NCBI GenBank assembly: GCA_002780135.1
Contig: PEWA01000043.1
Span: forward strand, 889-18,765
Origin: Candidatus Shapirobacteria bacterium CG06_land_8_20_14_3_00_40_12
GTDB lineage: Bacteria > Patescibacteriota > Microgenomatia > UBA12405
DNA: 17,877 nt
Direction: 5' to 3'
The number at the start of each line of letters is the position of its first letter. Positions within the stretch are counted from its first letter, which is position 1. Below are positions 6,799-13,651 of this stretch, one piece after another. The position numbers and the translations under genes are program-made. Below the pieces are notes generated by a model that was not told where the DNA came from, did not search any database, and saw nothing but the letters and a program-made list of their open reading frames with translations.

Positions 6799-9422
6799 CA
6801 AAAATTTATTTAAGTTGTTTTTGGCACCGTTTAATAAAAAAAATAAGTTGGTATCATTTTTTTTGGTTGTTATTGATAGCAACCGGAGTAATGTTGCTGG
6901 GAATTTTAGGACTTTTTGTTTGGTTTTCCAAAGATTTACCAAGTCCCTTAAAAGTAGTTAGACGGGAAGGGTTTACCAGTAGGATATATGACCGAAACGG
7001 GGAATTAATTTACGATGTTTATAAGGATGCCAAAAGAACGCCGGTGAGCTGGGTTGATATACCGGAATTTTTGAAAAAGGCAACTATTGCGGTAGAGGAT
7101 AAAGAGTTTTATAAACATCAGGGTTTTGATCCGTTAACCCCATTACGGATTATAAAAAATATTTTTTATTTTCATAAATTAACCGGAGGGTCAACTTTAA
7201 CTCAACAACTGGTAAAAAATGTTTTACTGACTTCGGAAGTGAGCATTACCCGGAAAATAAAAGAGTTTATTTTAGCGGTTCAAATTGAGGCTAAATATAA
7301 AAAGGATGAAATTTTGTTGATGTACCTAAACGAGGCCCCCTACGGGGGTTCGGCTTGGGGAGTGGGGGCAGGTAGTGAGCAGTATTTTAACAAAAAAGTA
7401 GCGGATTTAACTTTCGCTGAATCGGTAATACTCTCTGGGTTACCGCAACGTCCCAATGTTTATTCCCCGTTTTCCCGGACTCCGACGGCGTATATTGCCC
7501 GAAGTGAACATGTGTTGACAAGGATGATGGAAGATGGCTACATAACCCCGGATCAAAAAAAAGAAACTATGTTGGAAGTTTCAAATTACAAATTTTTTGA
7601 AAATAAAAATCAGCTTTTGGCCCCACACTTTATTTTTTGGATAAAAGATGAGCTGTCGGCGAAATATGGAGAAGATGCAGTAGAAGGCGGGGGATTAAAA
7701 ATTACTACTACTTTGGATTTAAAAATTCAAAAAGAAACCCAAAAAATTGTTAGCGAGGAAGTGGACAAGGGGGAGAAATTGGGTTTTACCAACGGGGCGG
7801 CGATGGTGATAGATCCAAGTAATGGTCAGGTATTGGCGATGGTGGGAAGTCGGGATTACTCTTCGACTAAAACTGACGGTAAATTTAATGTGGTGACTCA
7901 GGCTTTGCGTCAACCAGGATCAGCCATAAAACCAGTTACTTATTTAACGGCCATAAAAAAAGGTTATACAGCAGCGTCTTTAATTTTGGACACACCGGTG
8001 ACTTTTCCCGGAGTTGGGGGGCAGCCGGATTACTCCCCTCAAAACTATACCGGTAAATTTTTAGGCTCATTAAGTTTACGCCAAGCTTTGGGTAATTCAA
8101 TAAATACAACCGCGGTAAAAATGTTGGCTAGAGTGGGGTTACCCAATATGATGAAACAGGCCTATGAAATGGGTTTATCAACACTGGAGCCGACTGCAGA
8201 AAACTTACGGCGATATGGTTTGTCGGTGACTTTGGGCGGAGCCGATGTGCGAATGATTGATATGGGGATGGCTTATTGTGCTTTTGCTAATGGGGGTAGA
8301 AAAGTGGAGCCGGTGGGGGTATTAAAAGTGGAAGATGCCAAAGGTCAGACACTGGAAGAATACAGACCGGTCCCCGGCATGGCAGTGATGACTCCGCAAG
8401 AGGCTTTTATAATTTCAAATATTTTATCTGACAATTCTGCTCGGGAGATTACTTTTGGAGCAGTCAATAATCTATCTATTCCCAATTATTCGGTAGCGGT
8501 AAAAACAGGAACAACCAATGATAAACGGGATAATTGGACCATCGGTTGGACTCCTAACTTATTATCGGTGGTTTGGGTAGGTAATAATAATAATTCACCT
8601 ATGAGTAAAGTAGCTTCGGGGGTTTCGGGAGCGTCCCCGATTTGGCGACGGATTATGTTATCAATATTGCCACAACGGAATAAGCAAGATTTTCCCATTC
8701 CGGATAAAATGGCAAATTTAGAAGTAGATCGGGTTTCGGGATATGCGGCCCACGACGGGTATCCGTCCCGACCTGAATATTTCATTGACGGGACTCAACC
8801 AAATGGTCCGGATCCGATTCATTTAAAATTAAAAATATGCAAAGATAGGGCCGGGTTATCACCACCGGAGGACGTGGCTAATGGAAGTTTTGACGAGAAA
8901 GAGTATTTTAGGTTTATCGAAGATGATCCGGTGTCAACTGATGGTAAGAATAGGTGGCAAGATGGGATAAATAATTGGATTAGTCAGCAATCGGATAAAG
9001 ATAAATATAATCCACCTGCTGATTTTTGCCGTGGCGGAGGGCAGGTGGTGGTTAACTTTGATAATCCGGGAGACCACTCGACTCAAGGTAATGAGTTTGA
9101 TGTCAAAGTCAGCACCTCTTCGCTAAAAAAAATTACCGAAGTTAAGTTGTGGGTTAACGGAGCGGAAAATAAAGTTTGGATGGAGCGGCCCTATGAAACT
9201 AAATTGAATCTGGTTGACGGATTGTATACCCTAAAAGTCAAAGCTACGGATAAAGACGGGAATTCGGCTGAAAGAGAGATTAAAATCGGAGTGAATAAGC
9301 CTTGGGATTGGACGCCGAGTCCGACGCCGACCCAAACTCCCATCCCAACTCCGACATCTTTACCGACAATTACGCCGGTAATAATTAGTCCAACTGCCAC
9401 CCCAAGTGCTATTCCGACATAG
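6795..9422 (+). CDS. mrcA: Class A penicillin-binding protein (PBP1A family) with surface Ig-like domain and Thr/Pro tail
   Basis: This is a bifunctional peptidoglycan synthase of 875 residues. A cytoplasmic tail and one membrane segment (about 20-44) are followed by a GT51 glycosyltransferase domain with EDKEFYKHQG (catalytic E101), GGSTLTQQLVKN and a KKDEILLMYLNEAPYGG motif. The transpeptidase domain has SxxK at S376-A-I-K379, SxN at S435-I-N437 and KTG at 570-572, so both active sites look intact. After the catalytic part, about residues 750-835 resemble a bacterial Ig-like fold (VKLWVNGAENK, YTLKVKATDKDGNSAE). The last 35 or so residues are a low-complexity Thr/Pro/Ser tail, as in wall-spanning linkers. 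No LPXTG motif is visible. The start overlaps the mini-protein stop. Confidence 0.92.
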   Translation: MTKIYLSCFWHRLIKKISWYHFFWLLLIATGVMLLGILGLFVWFSKDLPSPLKVVRREGFTSRIYDRNGELIYDVYKDAKRTPVSWVDIPEFLKKATIAVEDKEFYKHQGFDPLTPLRIIKNIFYFHKLTGGSTLTQQLVKNVLLTSEVSITRKIKEFILAVQIEAKYKKDEILLMYLNEAPYGGSAWGVGAGSEQYFNKKVADLTFAESVILSGLPQRPNVYSPFSRTPTAYIARSEHVLTRMMEDGYITPDQKKETMLEVSNYKFFENKNQLLAPHFIFWIKDELSAKYGEDAVEGGGLKITTTLDLKIQKETQKIVSEEVDKGEKLGFTNGAAMVIDPSNGQVLAMVGSRDYSSTKTDGKFNVVTQALRQPGSAIKPVTYLTAIKKGYTAASLILDTPVTFPGVGGQPDYSPQNYTGKFLGSLSLRQALGNSINTTAVKMLARVGLPNMMKQAYEMGLSTLEPTAENLRRYGLSVTLGGADVRMIDMGMAYCAFANGGRKVEPVGVLKVEDAKGQTLEEYRPVPGMAVMTPQEAFIISNILSDNSAREITFGAVNNLSIPNYSVAVKTGTTNDKRDNWTIGWTPNLLSVVWVGNNNNSPMSKVASGVSGASPIWRRIMLSILPQRNKQDFPIPDKMANLEVDRVSGYAAHDGYPSRPEYFIDGTQPNGPDPIHLKLKICKDRAGLSPPEDVANGSFDEKEYFRFIEDDPVSTDGKNRWQDGINNWISQQSDKDKYNPPADFCRGGGQVVVNFDNPGDHSTQGNEFDVKVSTSSLKKITEVKLWVNGAENKVWMERPYETKLNLVDGLYTLKVKATDKDGNSAEREIKIGVNKPWDWTPSPTPTQTPIPTPTSLPTITPVIISPTATPSAIPT

Positions 9423-9475
9423 ATTGATGTAGTTTTATTGTCTAAGATAGGGATATATTTCTTTTGACTACTTAG

Positions 9476-9502
9476 TTAGCAGTTCCCGAAGAAGATTGCT
9501 AA
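9476..9502. terminator. Weak possible hairpin between convergent PBP and pheT genes
   Basis: TTAGCA (9476-9481) and TGCTAA (9497-9502) can pair across a 15-base loop in the 76-base convergent gap; the right arm overlaps the pheT stop. There is no long T run on either side, only TTTAAATT on the plus strand. Nothing else is recognised in this gap. Confidence 0.2.
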
Positions 9503-11265
9503 TTTAAATTAAAAGTATTTAGGTGGACTTTTTTGGCGGTTAAGGCATCGCAGTTGTAATAGGAAACACGAAAAGTGTAGCGATTTTGGTAGATGTCGGC
9601 AATTTCGATGGACCAGAGAATACTTGGATCAATCAGAGAAGTGTATTTTTCGATTAATTTGGTTGAATCTTGGGGTGAATCATAGCTAACATTGGCGTCA
9701 AGAGTGATGATTTGGGAAGTTAATTCGATGGCGGTGTTGTTAATAATTTGGGGAATATATTTATCGGGCTTGGGGAGATCGTCGAGAATGATTTGGGCGA
9801 ATGAGCCGTCTAATTTTATTTTATCGGTAGAGACGCACGATCGCGCGTCTCTACTAAGTTCTTCCGAATCAGAGTTATACATTCCCAGAGCATATTTTTC
9901 GATATATTGGCCGTTTTCTAGAGAAAATATTTTGCCAATTTCATAAAACTTTTGATTAATTAATTTATATTTTTCGTATTGAAAATATTGGTTTTGGAGG
10001 GATTGAATTATTGACTGACGCAAATAGGGATAATCGGAATTGATTGAGTTTTGGGTAGAGATTGCCGCGTCGCATGGCTCCTCGCAATGACGAACTAAAG
10101 GCCAGGAGCGGACTTCATCGTAGCCGAGGGCGACTAAATCGTCTTTGAGTTTTTCGATTAAATAAAGAATCGGTGGGGTAATGTCGGGAAGCGGGGTGGG
10201 ATCGACGGGTTGATCGGTGGGAATTTTGTTGTAGCCGTAAAAACGAAGAATTTCTTCAATTAAATCTTCTTCAATGGTCAGATCTTTTCGAAGAGACGGC
10301 GGAGTAATTAAATTGTTTTTGATGGTACAACCCAGACGTTTTAATGTGTCGTTTTGAGGAATATCAATACCGGCATAAAGCGATGGTTTTTGGGAATCGA
10401 AAGCGATGGGAAGGGGGGGTATTTTGACGGGATAAACATCAAGAAGTTTACCGCTGACGATAGCATGGCAATGCTTCAAGATTAACGAAATTAGATGAGA
10501 AAAAGCCAGCGGGATGGTTTCAGTATCCAGTTCTTTATCCAATCGAATAGAGGCTTCGGTGATGGTTTTGAGGCTTCGGGAGTCGTTTCGAACGCGGGAA
10601 CGGTTATAAACGGCCATTTCCAATATAGAATCAGTGGTGTCAAGATTGATGCCGGAATTTTGGCCACCGATGAAAGATAGAGACAAAACTTCTTTTCCGT
10701 CAGAAATAACCAGATTTTGGGGTTGGAGTTTAATTTTAGTGCCATCTAGCGAAATAAATTCGGAATATCTTTGATTATTTTCCCAAATTAGTTTGGTTGA
10801 TTTGTTGGTGTCAAAAGCGTGACAGGGAATCCCCCACTCCAACATAATGAAATTGGTTAAGTCGACAAGGGTATTAATAGAATTGATGTCATGAAGTTTG
10901 AGGAACCTGATAAGCCAGTCGGGAGGCAGGGAGTTTTTTATGTTGGAAATAGAGGTTGCCTGAATTCGGTGGACATCGGGTGAAGAGATGGTAATAGGAA
11001 CAGGGGTGTTGGAGTAATTTATGGTATTTATCTGAGGCAGCACCAGATTGATTTTATAAAAAACAGCCAAATCACGAGCAATGCCGTAATAGCCCAAACA
11101 GTCGGCCCGGTTTTGACGGATTTCCAGGTCGAGAATAATTTCGCTGTCGATTTCTTCGTAGCCGGAGGAAAAGTGGCCGATGAGAGTGAGATCGTCGCGG
11201 AGTTTTTTAGCATCGATAGCTAAATCGGGTAGCCAGGTTTTGAGATGAGAATAGATAATTTTCAT
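9499..11265 (-). CDS. pheT: Phenylalanyl-tRNA synthetase beta subunit, lacking the EMAP-type domain
   Basis: PheT pairs with PheS to charge tRNA-Phe. At 588 residues it is about 200 shorter than a typical bacterial PheT. Domains seen: the B1 N-terminus (MKIIYSHLKTWLPD), then directly the second B1 segment (LEIRQNRADCLGYYGIARDL, near 47-66) with no EMAP/OB tRNA-binding domain between. Next come B3/B4 (VDLTNFIMLEWGIPCHAFD), B5 (PPSLRKDLTIEEDLIEEI with FYGYNKIP), a core-like B6/B7 region and a C-terminal FDX-ACB-like domain (NRYTFRVSYYNCDALTAKKV). Two palindromic elements are read in frame: RHCEEPCDAAIS near residues 391-402 and SRDARSCVSTD near 471-481. The gene lies 54 bases after pheS. A TAAATT 7 bases before the ATG could be a weak promoter. 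Confidence 0.93.
   Translation of the reverse strand: MKIIYSHLKTWLPDLAIDAKKLRDDLTLIGHFSSGYEEIDSEIILDLEIRQNRADCLGYYGIARDLAVFYKINLVLPQINTINYSNTPVPITISSPDVHRIQATSISNIKNSLPPDWLIRFLKLHDINSINTLVDLTNFIMLEWGIPCHAFDTNKSTKLIWENNQRYSEFISLDGTKIKLQPQNLVISDGKEVLSLSFIGGQNSGINLDTTDSILEMAVYNRSRVRNDSRSLKTITEASIRLDKELDTETIPLAFSHLISLILKHCHAIVSGKLLDVYPVKIPPLPIAFDSQKPSLYAGIDIPQNDTLKRLGCTIKNNLITPPSLRKDLTIEEDLIEEILRFYGYNKIPTDQPVDPTPLPDITPPILYLIEKLKDDLVALGYDEVRSWPLVRHCEEPCDAAISTQNSINSDYPYLRQSIIQSLQNQYFQYEKYKLINQKFYEIGKIFSLENGQYIEKYALGMYNSDSEELSRDARSCVSTDKIKLDGSFAQIILDDLPKPDKYIPQIINNTAIELTSQIITLDANVSYDSPQDSTKLIEKYTSLIDPSILWSIEIADIYQNRYTFRVSYYNCDALTAKKVHLNTFNLN
9822..9854 (-). repeat. Palindromic element family A, copy 1 (inside pheT)
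   Basis: The arms GTAGAGACGC and GCGTCTCTAC flank an 8-base centre containing CGATCG, followed by a YGATA tail. In the strand reported here it is identical over its 28-base palindrome to the copy at 12336. The 33-base core plus tail is 11 codons, so it keeps the reading frame. In pheT it encodes SRDARSCVSTD. Confidence 0.9.
10060..10092. repeat. Imperfect palindromic element family D (inside pheT)
   Basis: The sequence has ATTGC and GCAAT ends around a G/C-rich centre (ATTGCCGCGTCGCATG, then GCTCCTCGCAATGAC). It belongs by eye to the widespread class of CATTGCGAGG...GCAAT intergenic repeats. In pheT it is translated as RHCEEPCDAAIS, a peptide characteristic of such repeats read as protein. 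Confidence 0.75.
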
Positions 11266-11291
11266 AATAAATAATTTATTTTATTTTTAGT

Positions 11292-11310
11292 TTCCCGATT
11301 AGATCGGGAA
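11292..11310. repeat. Palindromic element family B, copy 1 (pheS-pheT gap)
   Basis: TTCCCGAT and ATCGGGAA form a perfect 8-base-pair stem with the loop TAG, followed by TGACA on the plus strand. No T run follows on the minus strand, so it does not look like a terminator. It could still act as an mRNA-stabilising hairpin between pheS and pheT. Confidence 0.85.
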
Positions 11311-11319
11311 TGACAGTGG

Positions 11320-12324
11320 TTATGGTTCATTTGGTTTATAGGCTAAATTTCCGCCTAAAAGTGTTCTTATGTCCTTAATATTAAATTTAGCCATAACCCA
11401 ACGATCGAGACCTAATGCAAAAGCAAAACCGCGCCAGATTTTTGGATCAATTCCGGCCATAGTCAGAACTTTAGGGTGGATAATACCAGCTCCACCCATC
11501 TCAATCCAACCAGCTCCTTTACAGATAGAACAGCCGGCACCATGGCAAGAAAAACATTCCAAATCAAATCCCATTCCGGGTTCAACTTCGGGATAATATT
11601 TGCAACGGTAACGGGCATGGACATCATTACCGTAGAGGCCCTTAAAAAGAGTGTTAAAAGTACCAATCGCGTCTTTAAGGGTTATGTTTTTATCAACTGC
11701 CACACCTTGGTATTGATGGAAGATGAAGTGATTGCTTTTAGTGACTTTTTCGTTACGATAAGTACGTCCAGGAAAAGCGGCTTTAAAAGGTGGCTTTTCT
11801 TGGGTCAATAATCTGGCCTCGATACTTGAGGTTTGGGTACGAAGTAGATGTTCAGGTTCATGAATATAAATACTATCCTGCATTTCTCGCGAAGGATGGT
11901 CAATAGGAACGTTTAGACGTTGAAAGCAATATTCATCGGTTTCGATTTCGGGACCATCATAAAGGGAAAAGCCAAGTTTCCGGAAAAGTTCATTTAATTG
12001 GCGTTCGGTGATGGTGATGGGATGAAGGTGGCCCAGTTTGGGAAGAGAAAAAACTGTTTTATTATTTTTTTGTGGAGACGCGCGATCGTGCGTCTCTACT
12101 GATAACGATTTTTTATTTATTAATTCCTCAATTTCATTTTTTAGTCGATTTAGTTGTTGGCCGTAGGCTTTGGGATCGGGTTGATTTTTGATATCAGAGA
12201 ATAATTTGTGAAGAAGGCCATGACGGCCAAGAAGTTCAATATGGACTTTTTCCAACTCGGCAGAGGTAGTTGCGGTTTTGATTTTGGTTTTGGACTCGGA
12301 TTGTATTTTTGATAGATTGTCCAT
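11320..12324 (-). CDS. pheS: Phenylalanyl-tRNA synthetase alpha subunit
   Basis: PheS carries the class II catalytic core of PheRS. The 334 residues begin with an N-terminal coiled coil (about 1-72) that binds tRNA, then a linker, then the catalytic domain starting LGHLHPITITERQ. Class II motif 2 is FPGRTYRNEKVTKSNHFIFHQ and motif 3 is near GFAFALGLDRWVMAKF. A cysteine cluster (CFSCHGAGCSICKGAGW) matches the zinc-ribbon-like insertion found in many bacterial PheS. The linker holds an in-frame palindromic element encoding SVETHDRASPQ near residues 75-85. The ATG at 12324 follows a 5' leader predicted to consist largely of another copy of the same palindrome. It is separated from rplT by a terminator and has its own promoter. 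Confidence 0.95.
   Translation of the reverse strand: MDNLSKIQSESKTKIKTATTSAELEKVHIELLGRHGLLHKLFSDIKNQPDPKAYGQQLNRLKNEIEELINKKSLSVETHDRASPQKNNKTVFSLPKLGHLHPITITERQLNELFRKLGFSLYDGPEIETDEYCFQRLNVPIDHPSREMQDSIYIHEPEHLLRTQTSSIEARLLTQEKPPFKAAFPGRTYRNEKVTKSNHFIFHQYQGVAVDKNITLKDAIGTFNTLFKGLYGNDVHARYRCKYYPEVEPGMGFDLECFSCHGAGCSICKGAGWIEMGGAGIIHPKVLTMAGIDPKIWRGFAFALGLDRWVMAKFNIKDIRTLLGGNLAYKPNEP
12072..12104 (+). repeat. Palindromic element family A, copy 2 (inside pheS)
   Basis: Same element as at 12336 with one change in the left arm (GTGG for GTAG); the flanks also match (poly-T before, CTGATA after). In pheS it is read from the other strand as SVETHDRASP, in the linker between the coiled coil and the catalytic domain. 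It lies in the opposite orientation to the pheT copy relative to the coding strand. Confidence 0.9.
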
Positions 12325-12335
12325 GATTATTTTTT

Positions 12336-12368
12336 GTAGAGACGCGCGATCGTGCGTCTCTACTGATA
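12336..12368 (+). repeat. Palindromic element family A, copy 3 (pheS leader)
   Basis: A perfect palindrome apart from the two bases flanking the CGATCG centre, ending 11 bases before the pheS ATG. It begins about 6 bases after the predicted -10 box, so the pheS mRNA would start with this hairpin. Confidence 0.9.
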
Positions 12369-12369
12369 T

Positions 12370-12375
12370 ATTATA
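12370..12375 (-). promoter_or_regulatory. -10 box (TATAAT) of pheS-pheT
   Basis: TATAAT on the minus strand lies between the rplT terminator and the pheS leader hairpin. The predicted start of transcription falls at about 12363, the first base of the palindrome. No clear TTGACA is found 17 bases upstream in the A-rich stretch. Confidence 0.45.
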
Positions 12376-12405
12376 TTTTATTTTTTGTTATTTATTTTGG
12401 TTATT

Positions 12406-12428
12406 AAAAAACCCGCCTAAGCGGGTTT
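12406..12428 (-). terminator. Intrinsic terminator after rplT
   Basis: AAACCCGC, loop, GCGGGTTT (8 base pairs) followed on the minus strand by an uninterrupted T run (the six A bases at 12406-12411 on the plus strand). It lies 22 bases after the rplT stop and ends the thrS-infC-rpmI-rplT transcript, or attenuates transcription into pheST. Confidence 0.85.
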
Positions 12429-12450
12429 ATGTGTTAAATAAATCCCGCTT

Positions 12451-12804
12451 TTATTTTTTAAAGGTAGAAACAGAATTAACGATTGATTTAAAGACGGTGG
12501 GGTCATTGATAGCCAATTCTGAAAGCATTTTTCGATTTAAGACCATTTTGGCGTTTTTGGCCAGATTGATAAATTTGGAGTAACTTAGGGAAAATTCTTT
12601 AAGAGCAGCGTTAAGGCGAATAATCCAAAGTTTGCGCAGATCCCGGCGCCTAAGACGACGGCCGTTGTAGGCATATTGACCGGCATGCAAGACGGCTTCG
12701 GCGGCGACTTTATAGCGCTTGTGGCGGGTCATCCAGTAACCTTTGGCGGCCTGGAGAACTTTTTTGTGGAAGGCGTGGCGGACAGTGCCGGTTTTGACTC
12801 TCAT
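12451..12804 (-). CDS. rplT: Large ribosomal subunit protein bL20
   Basis: bL20 is an early 23S rRNA-binding assembly protein and, in several bacteria, represses its own infC-rpmI-rplT operon. The 117-residue product has the family features: a very basic N-terminal arm (MRVKTGTVRHAFHKKVLQAAKGYW) and the YAYNGRRLRRRDLRKLWIIRLNAA core followed by FINLAKNAKMVLNRKMLSELAI. The length is normal. No Shine-Dalgarno sequence was seen before the ATG; the 88-base gap to rpmI holds two hairpin-forming repeats, one ending only 14 bases before the start. An intrinsic terminator follows. Confidence 0.96.
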   Translation of the reverse strand: MRVKTGTVRHAFHKKVLQAAKGYWMTRHKRYKVAAEAVLHAGQYAYNGRRLRRRDLRKLWIIRLNAALKEFSLSYSKFINLAKNAKMVLNRKMLSELAINDPTVFKSIVNSVSTFKK

Positions 12805-12818
12805 ATGTTTTTGTTGTC

Positions 12819-12838
12819 ATTCCCGCAAAAGCGGGAAT
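12819..12838. repeat. Palindromic element family C (rpmI-rplT gap)
   Basis: ATTCCCGC and GCGGGAAT form a perfect 8-base-pair stem with an AAAA loop (TTTT in the minus-strand RNA), followed on the minus strand by GACA. This is the very common CATTCCCGC...GCGGGAATGACA type of intergenic repeat. It lies 14 bases upstream of the rplT start, so it may influence rplT translation. Confidence 0.85.
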
Positions 12839-12865
12839 CTATTTTAATAAATTATTATTTTTGGT

Positions 12866-12884
12866 TCCCCGATTAGATCGGGGA
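12866..12884. repeat. Palindromic element family B, copy 2 (rpmI-rplT gap)
   Basis: TCCCCGAT and ATCGGGGA pair perfectly across the loop TAG. It differs from the copy at 11292 by compensating changes at the stem ends (TTCCC/GGGAA against TCCCC/GGGGA), so the pairing is preserved. It starts 9 bases after the rpmI stop. Confidence 0.85.
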
Positions 12885-12892
12885 TAAAATTT

Positions 12893-13102
12893 TTAGGCTA
12901 AACCTAAAATTTTCTTAACTTTTGTAGCGAAACGGCCGAGAACCGGTTTTTTGCCTTTGAGCCGTCGTAATTGTTTTTTGGATTTTTTGCGGCGAAGATG
13001 ACGGTTAAATGAGGAGCGACGCAAAACTTTACCGTTTTTGGTAACTTCAAAACGGTTTCTGACTGATTTGGTTACTTTGTGTTTACGATTTGGTTTTCTC
13101 AT
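12893..13102 (-). CDS. rpmI: Large ribosomal subunit protein bL35
   Basis: This is a 69-residue, strongly basic protein. HKVTKSVRNRFEVTKNGKV is the expected N-terminal core and RRSSFNRHLRRKKSKKQLRRL the following Arg/Lys-rich part, both typical of bL35. The start lies 20 bases inside the 3' end of infC, preceded by AAAGGA about 10 bases upstream, one of the few Shine-Dalgarno-like sequences in this window. The infC-rpmI-rplT order is the conserved operon. The stop is followed closely by two palindromic repeats before rplT. Confidence 0.95.
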   Translation of the reverse strand: MRKPNRKHKVTKSVRNRFEVTKNGKVLRRSSFNRHLRRKKSKKQLRRLKGKKPVLGRFATKVKKILGLA

Positions 13103-13646
13103 TTTTGTTTTTTCCTTTTGAGGAGGATAGGGTTTGTAAAAGCCTTTTACCGATTAGTTTGGCTTCGGTGTCAGGAGTGACCGGAGTAGTGTCGTTTAAA
13201 TCTTTGATAAACCGGCTTAGTAAAAGGTGGCCAAATTCCGGTTTCTGAATTTGACGACCGTGGAATTTTATACTGATTTTGACTTTATTTCCAGTAGATA
13301 AAAATTGAGAGGCTCTTTTTATCCTGGTTTCATAATCTCCGGCTCCGATAAAGGGAGTCATTTGAATTTCTTTGGTTTCACCACCCTTAATTCCCTGTTT
13401 TTCGGCTTTTTGTTTTTTGGCTTCCTGATATTTGAATTTGGAAAATTCAATTAATTTAACCACCGGAGGCACGGCTTTGGGGGCAATTTCGATAAGATCC
13501 AGGCCTGATTCACGGGAAAGTTTGAAGGCTTCGTCACGGGATATGACACCGATTTGTTTGGCATCTTCGTCAATTAAGCGAATTTCCGGGGCAGTAATGT
13601 ACTGATTAATCCGATAGCGGGGGGCAAAAGGTTTTTGAGGATACAT
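13083..13646 (-). CDS. infC: Translation initiation factor IF-3
   Basis: IF-3 binds the 30S subunit and checks the start codon and initiator tRNA. The 187-residue protein has the N-terminal domain (YRINQYITAPEIRLIDEDAKQIGVISRDEA and GLDLIEIAPKAVPPVVKLIEFSKFKYQ), a Lys-rich linker (EAKKQKAEKQ) and the C-terminal domain (KEIQMTPFIGAGDYETRIKRA with GNKVKISIKFHGRQI), each a recognised IF-3 block. The start is ATG, not the unusual AUU known from E. coli infC. It lies 5 bases after the thrS stop. A TAAAAT box ends 7 bases before the ATG, inside the end of thrS, so an internal leaderless promoter is possible. The lysine-rich C-terminus overlaps the rpmI start by 20 bases. Confidence 0.95.
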   Translation of the reverse strand: MYPQKPFAPRYRINQYITAPEIRLIDEDAKQIGVISRDEAFKLSRESGLDLIEIAPKAVPPVVKLIEFSKFKYQEAKKQKAEKQGIKGGETKEIQMTPFIGAGDYETRIKRASQFLSTGNKVKISIKFHGRQIQKPEFGHLLLSRFIKDLNDTTPVTPDTEAKLIGKRLLQTLSSSKGKNKNEKTKS

Positions 13647-13651
13647 GGGGT

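Noticed and set aside
9191..9400. A minus-strand ORF rich in Gly and Val opposite the PBP tail
   Set aside because: It is the mirror of the repetitive Thr/Pro codons of the PBP, not an independent gene.
11292..11310. Terminator between pheS and pheT
   Set aside because: The hairpin has no T run on the minus strand, and its sequence matches the repeat at 12866, so it is better explained as a dispersed palindrome.
11476..11811. A 111-codon plus-strand ORF and similar ORFs opposite pheS and pheT
   Set aside because: They lie wholly opposite well-conserved synthetase coding sequence, lack promoters or start signals, and their translations resemble no protein family.
12336..12368. T-box or phenylalanine leader-peptide attenuator before pheS
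   Set aside because: The leader is too short, with no specifier loop, no antiterminator and no phenylalanine-rich ORF; it is essentially one palindrome.
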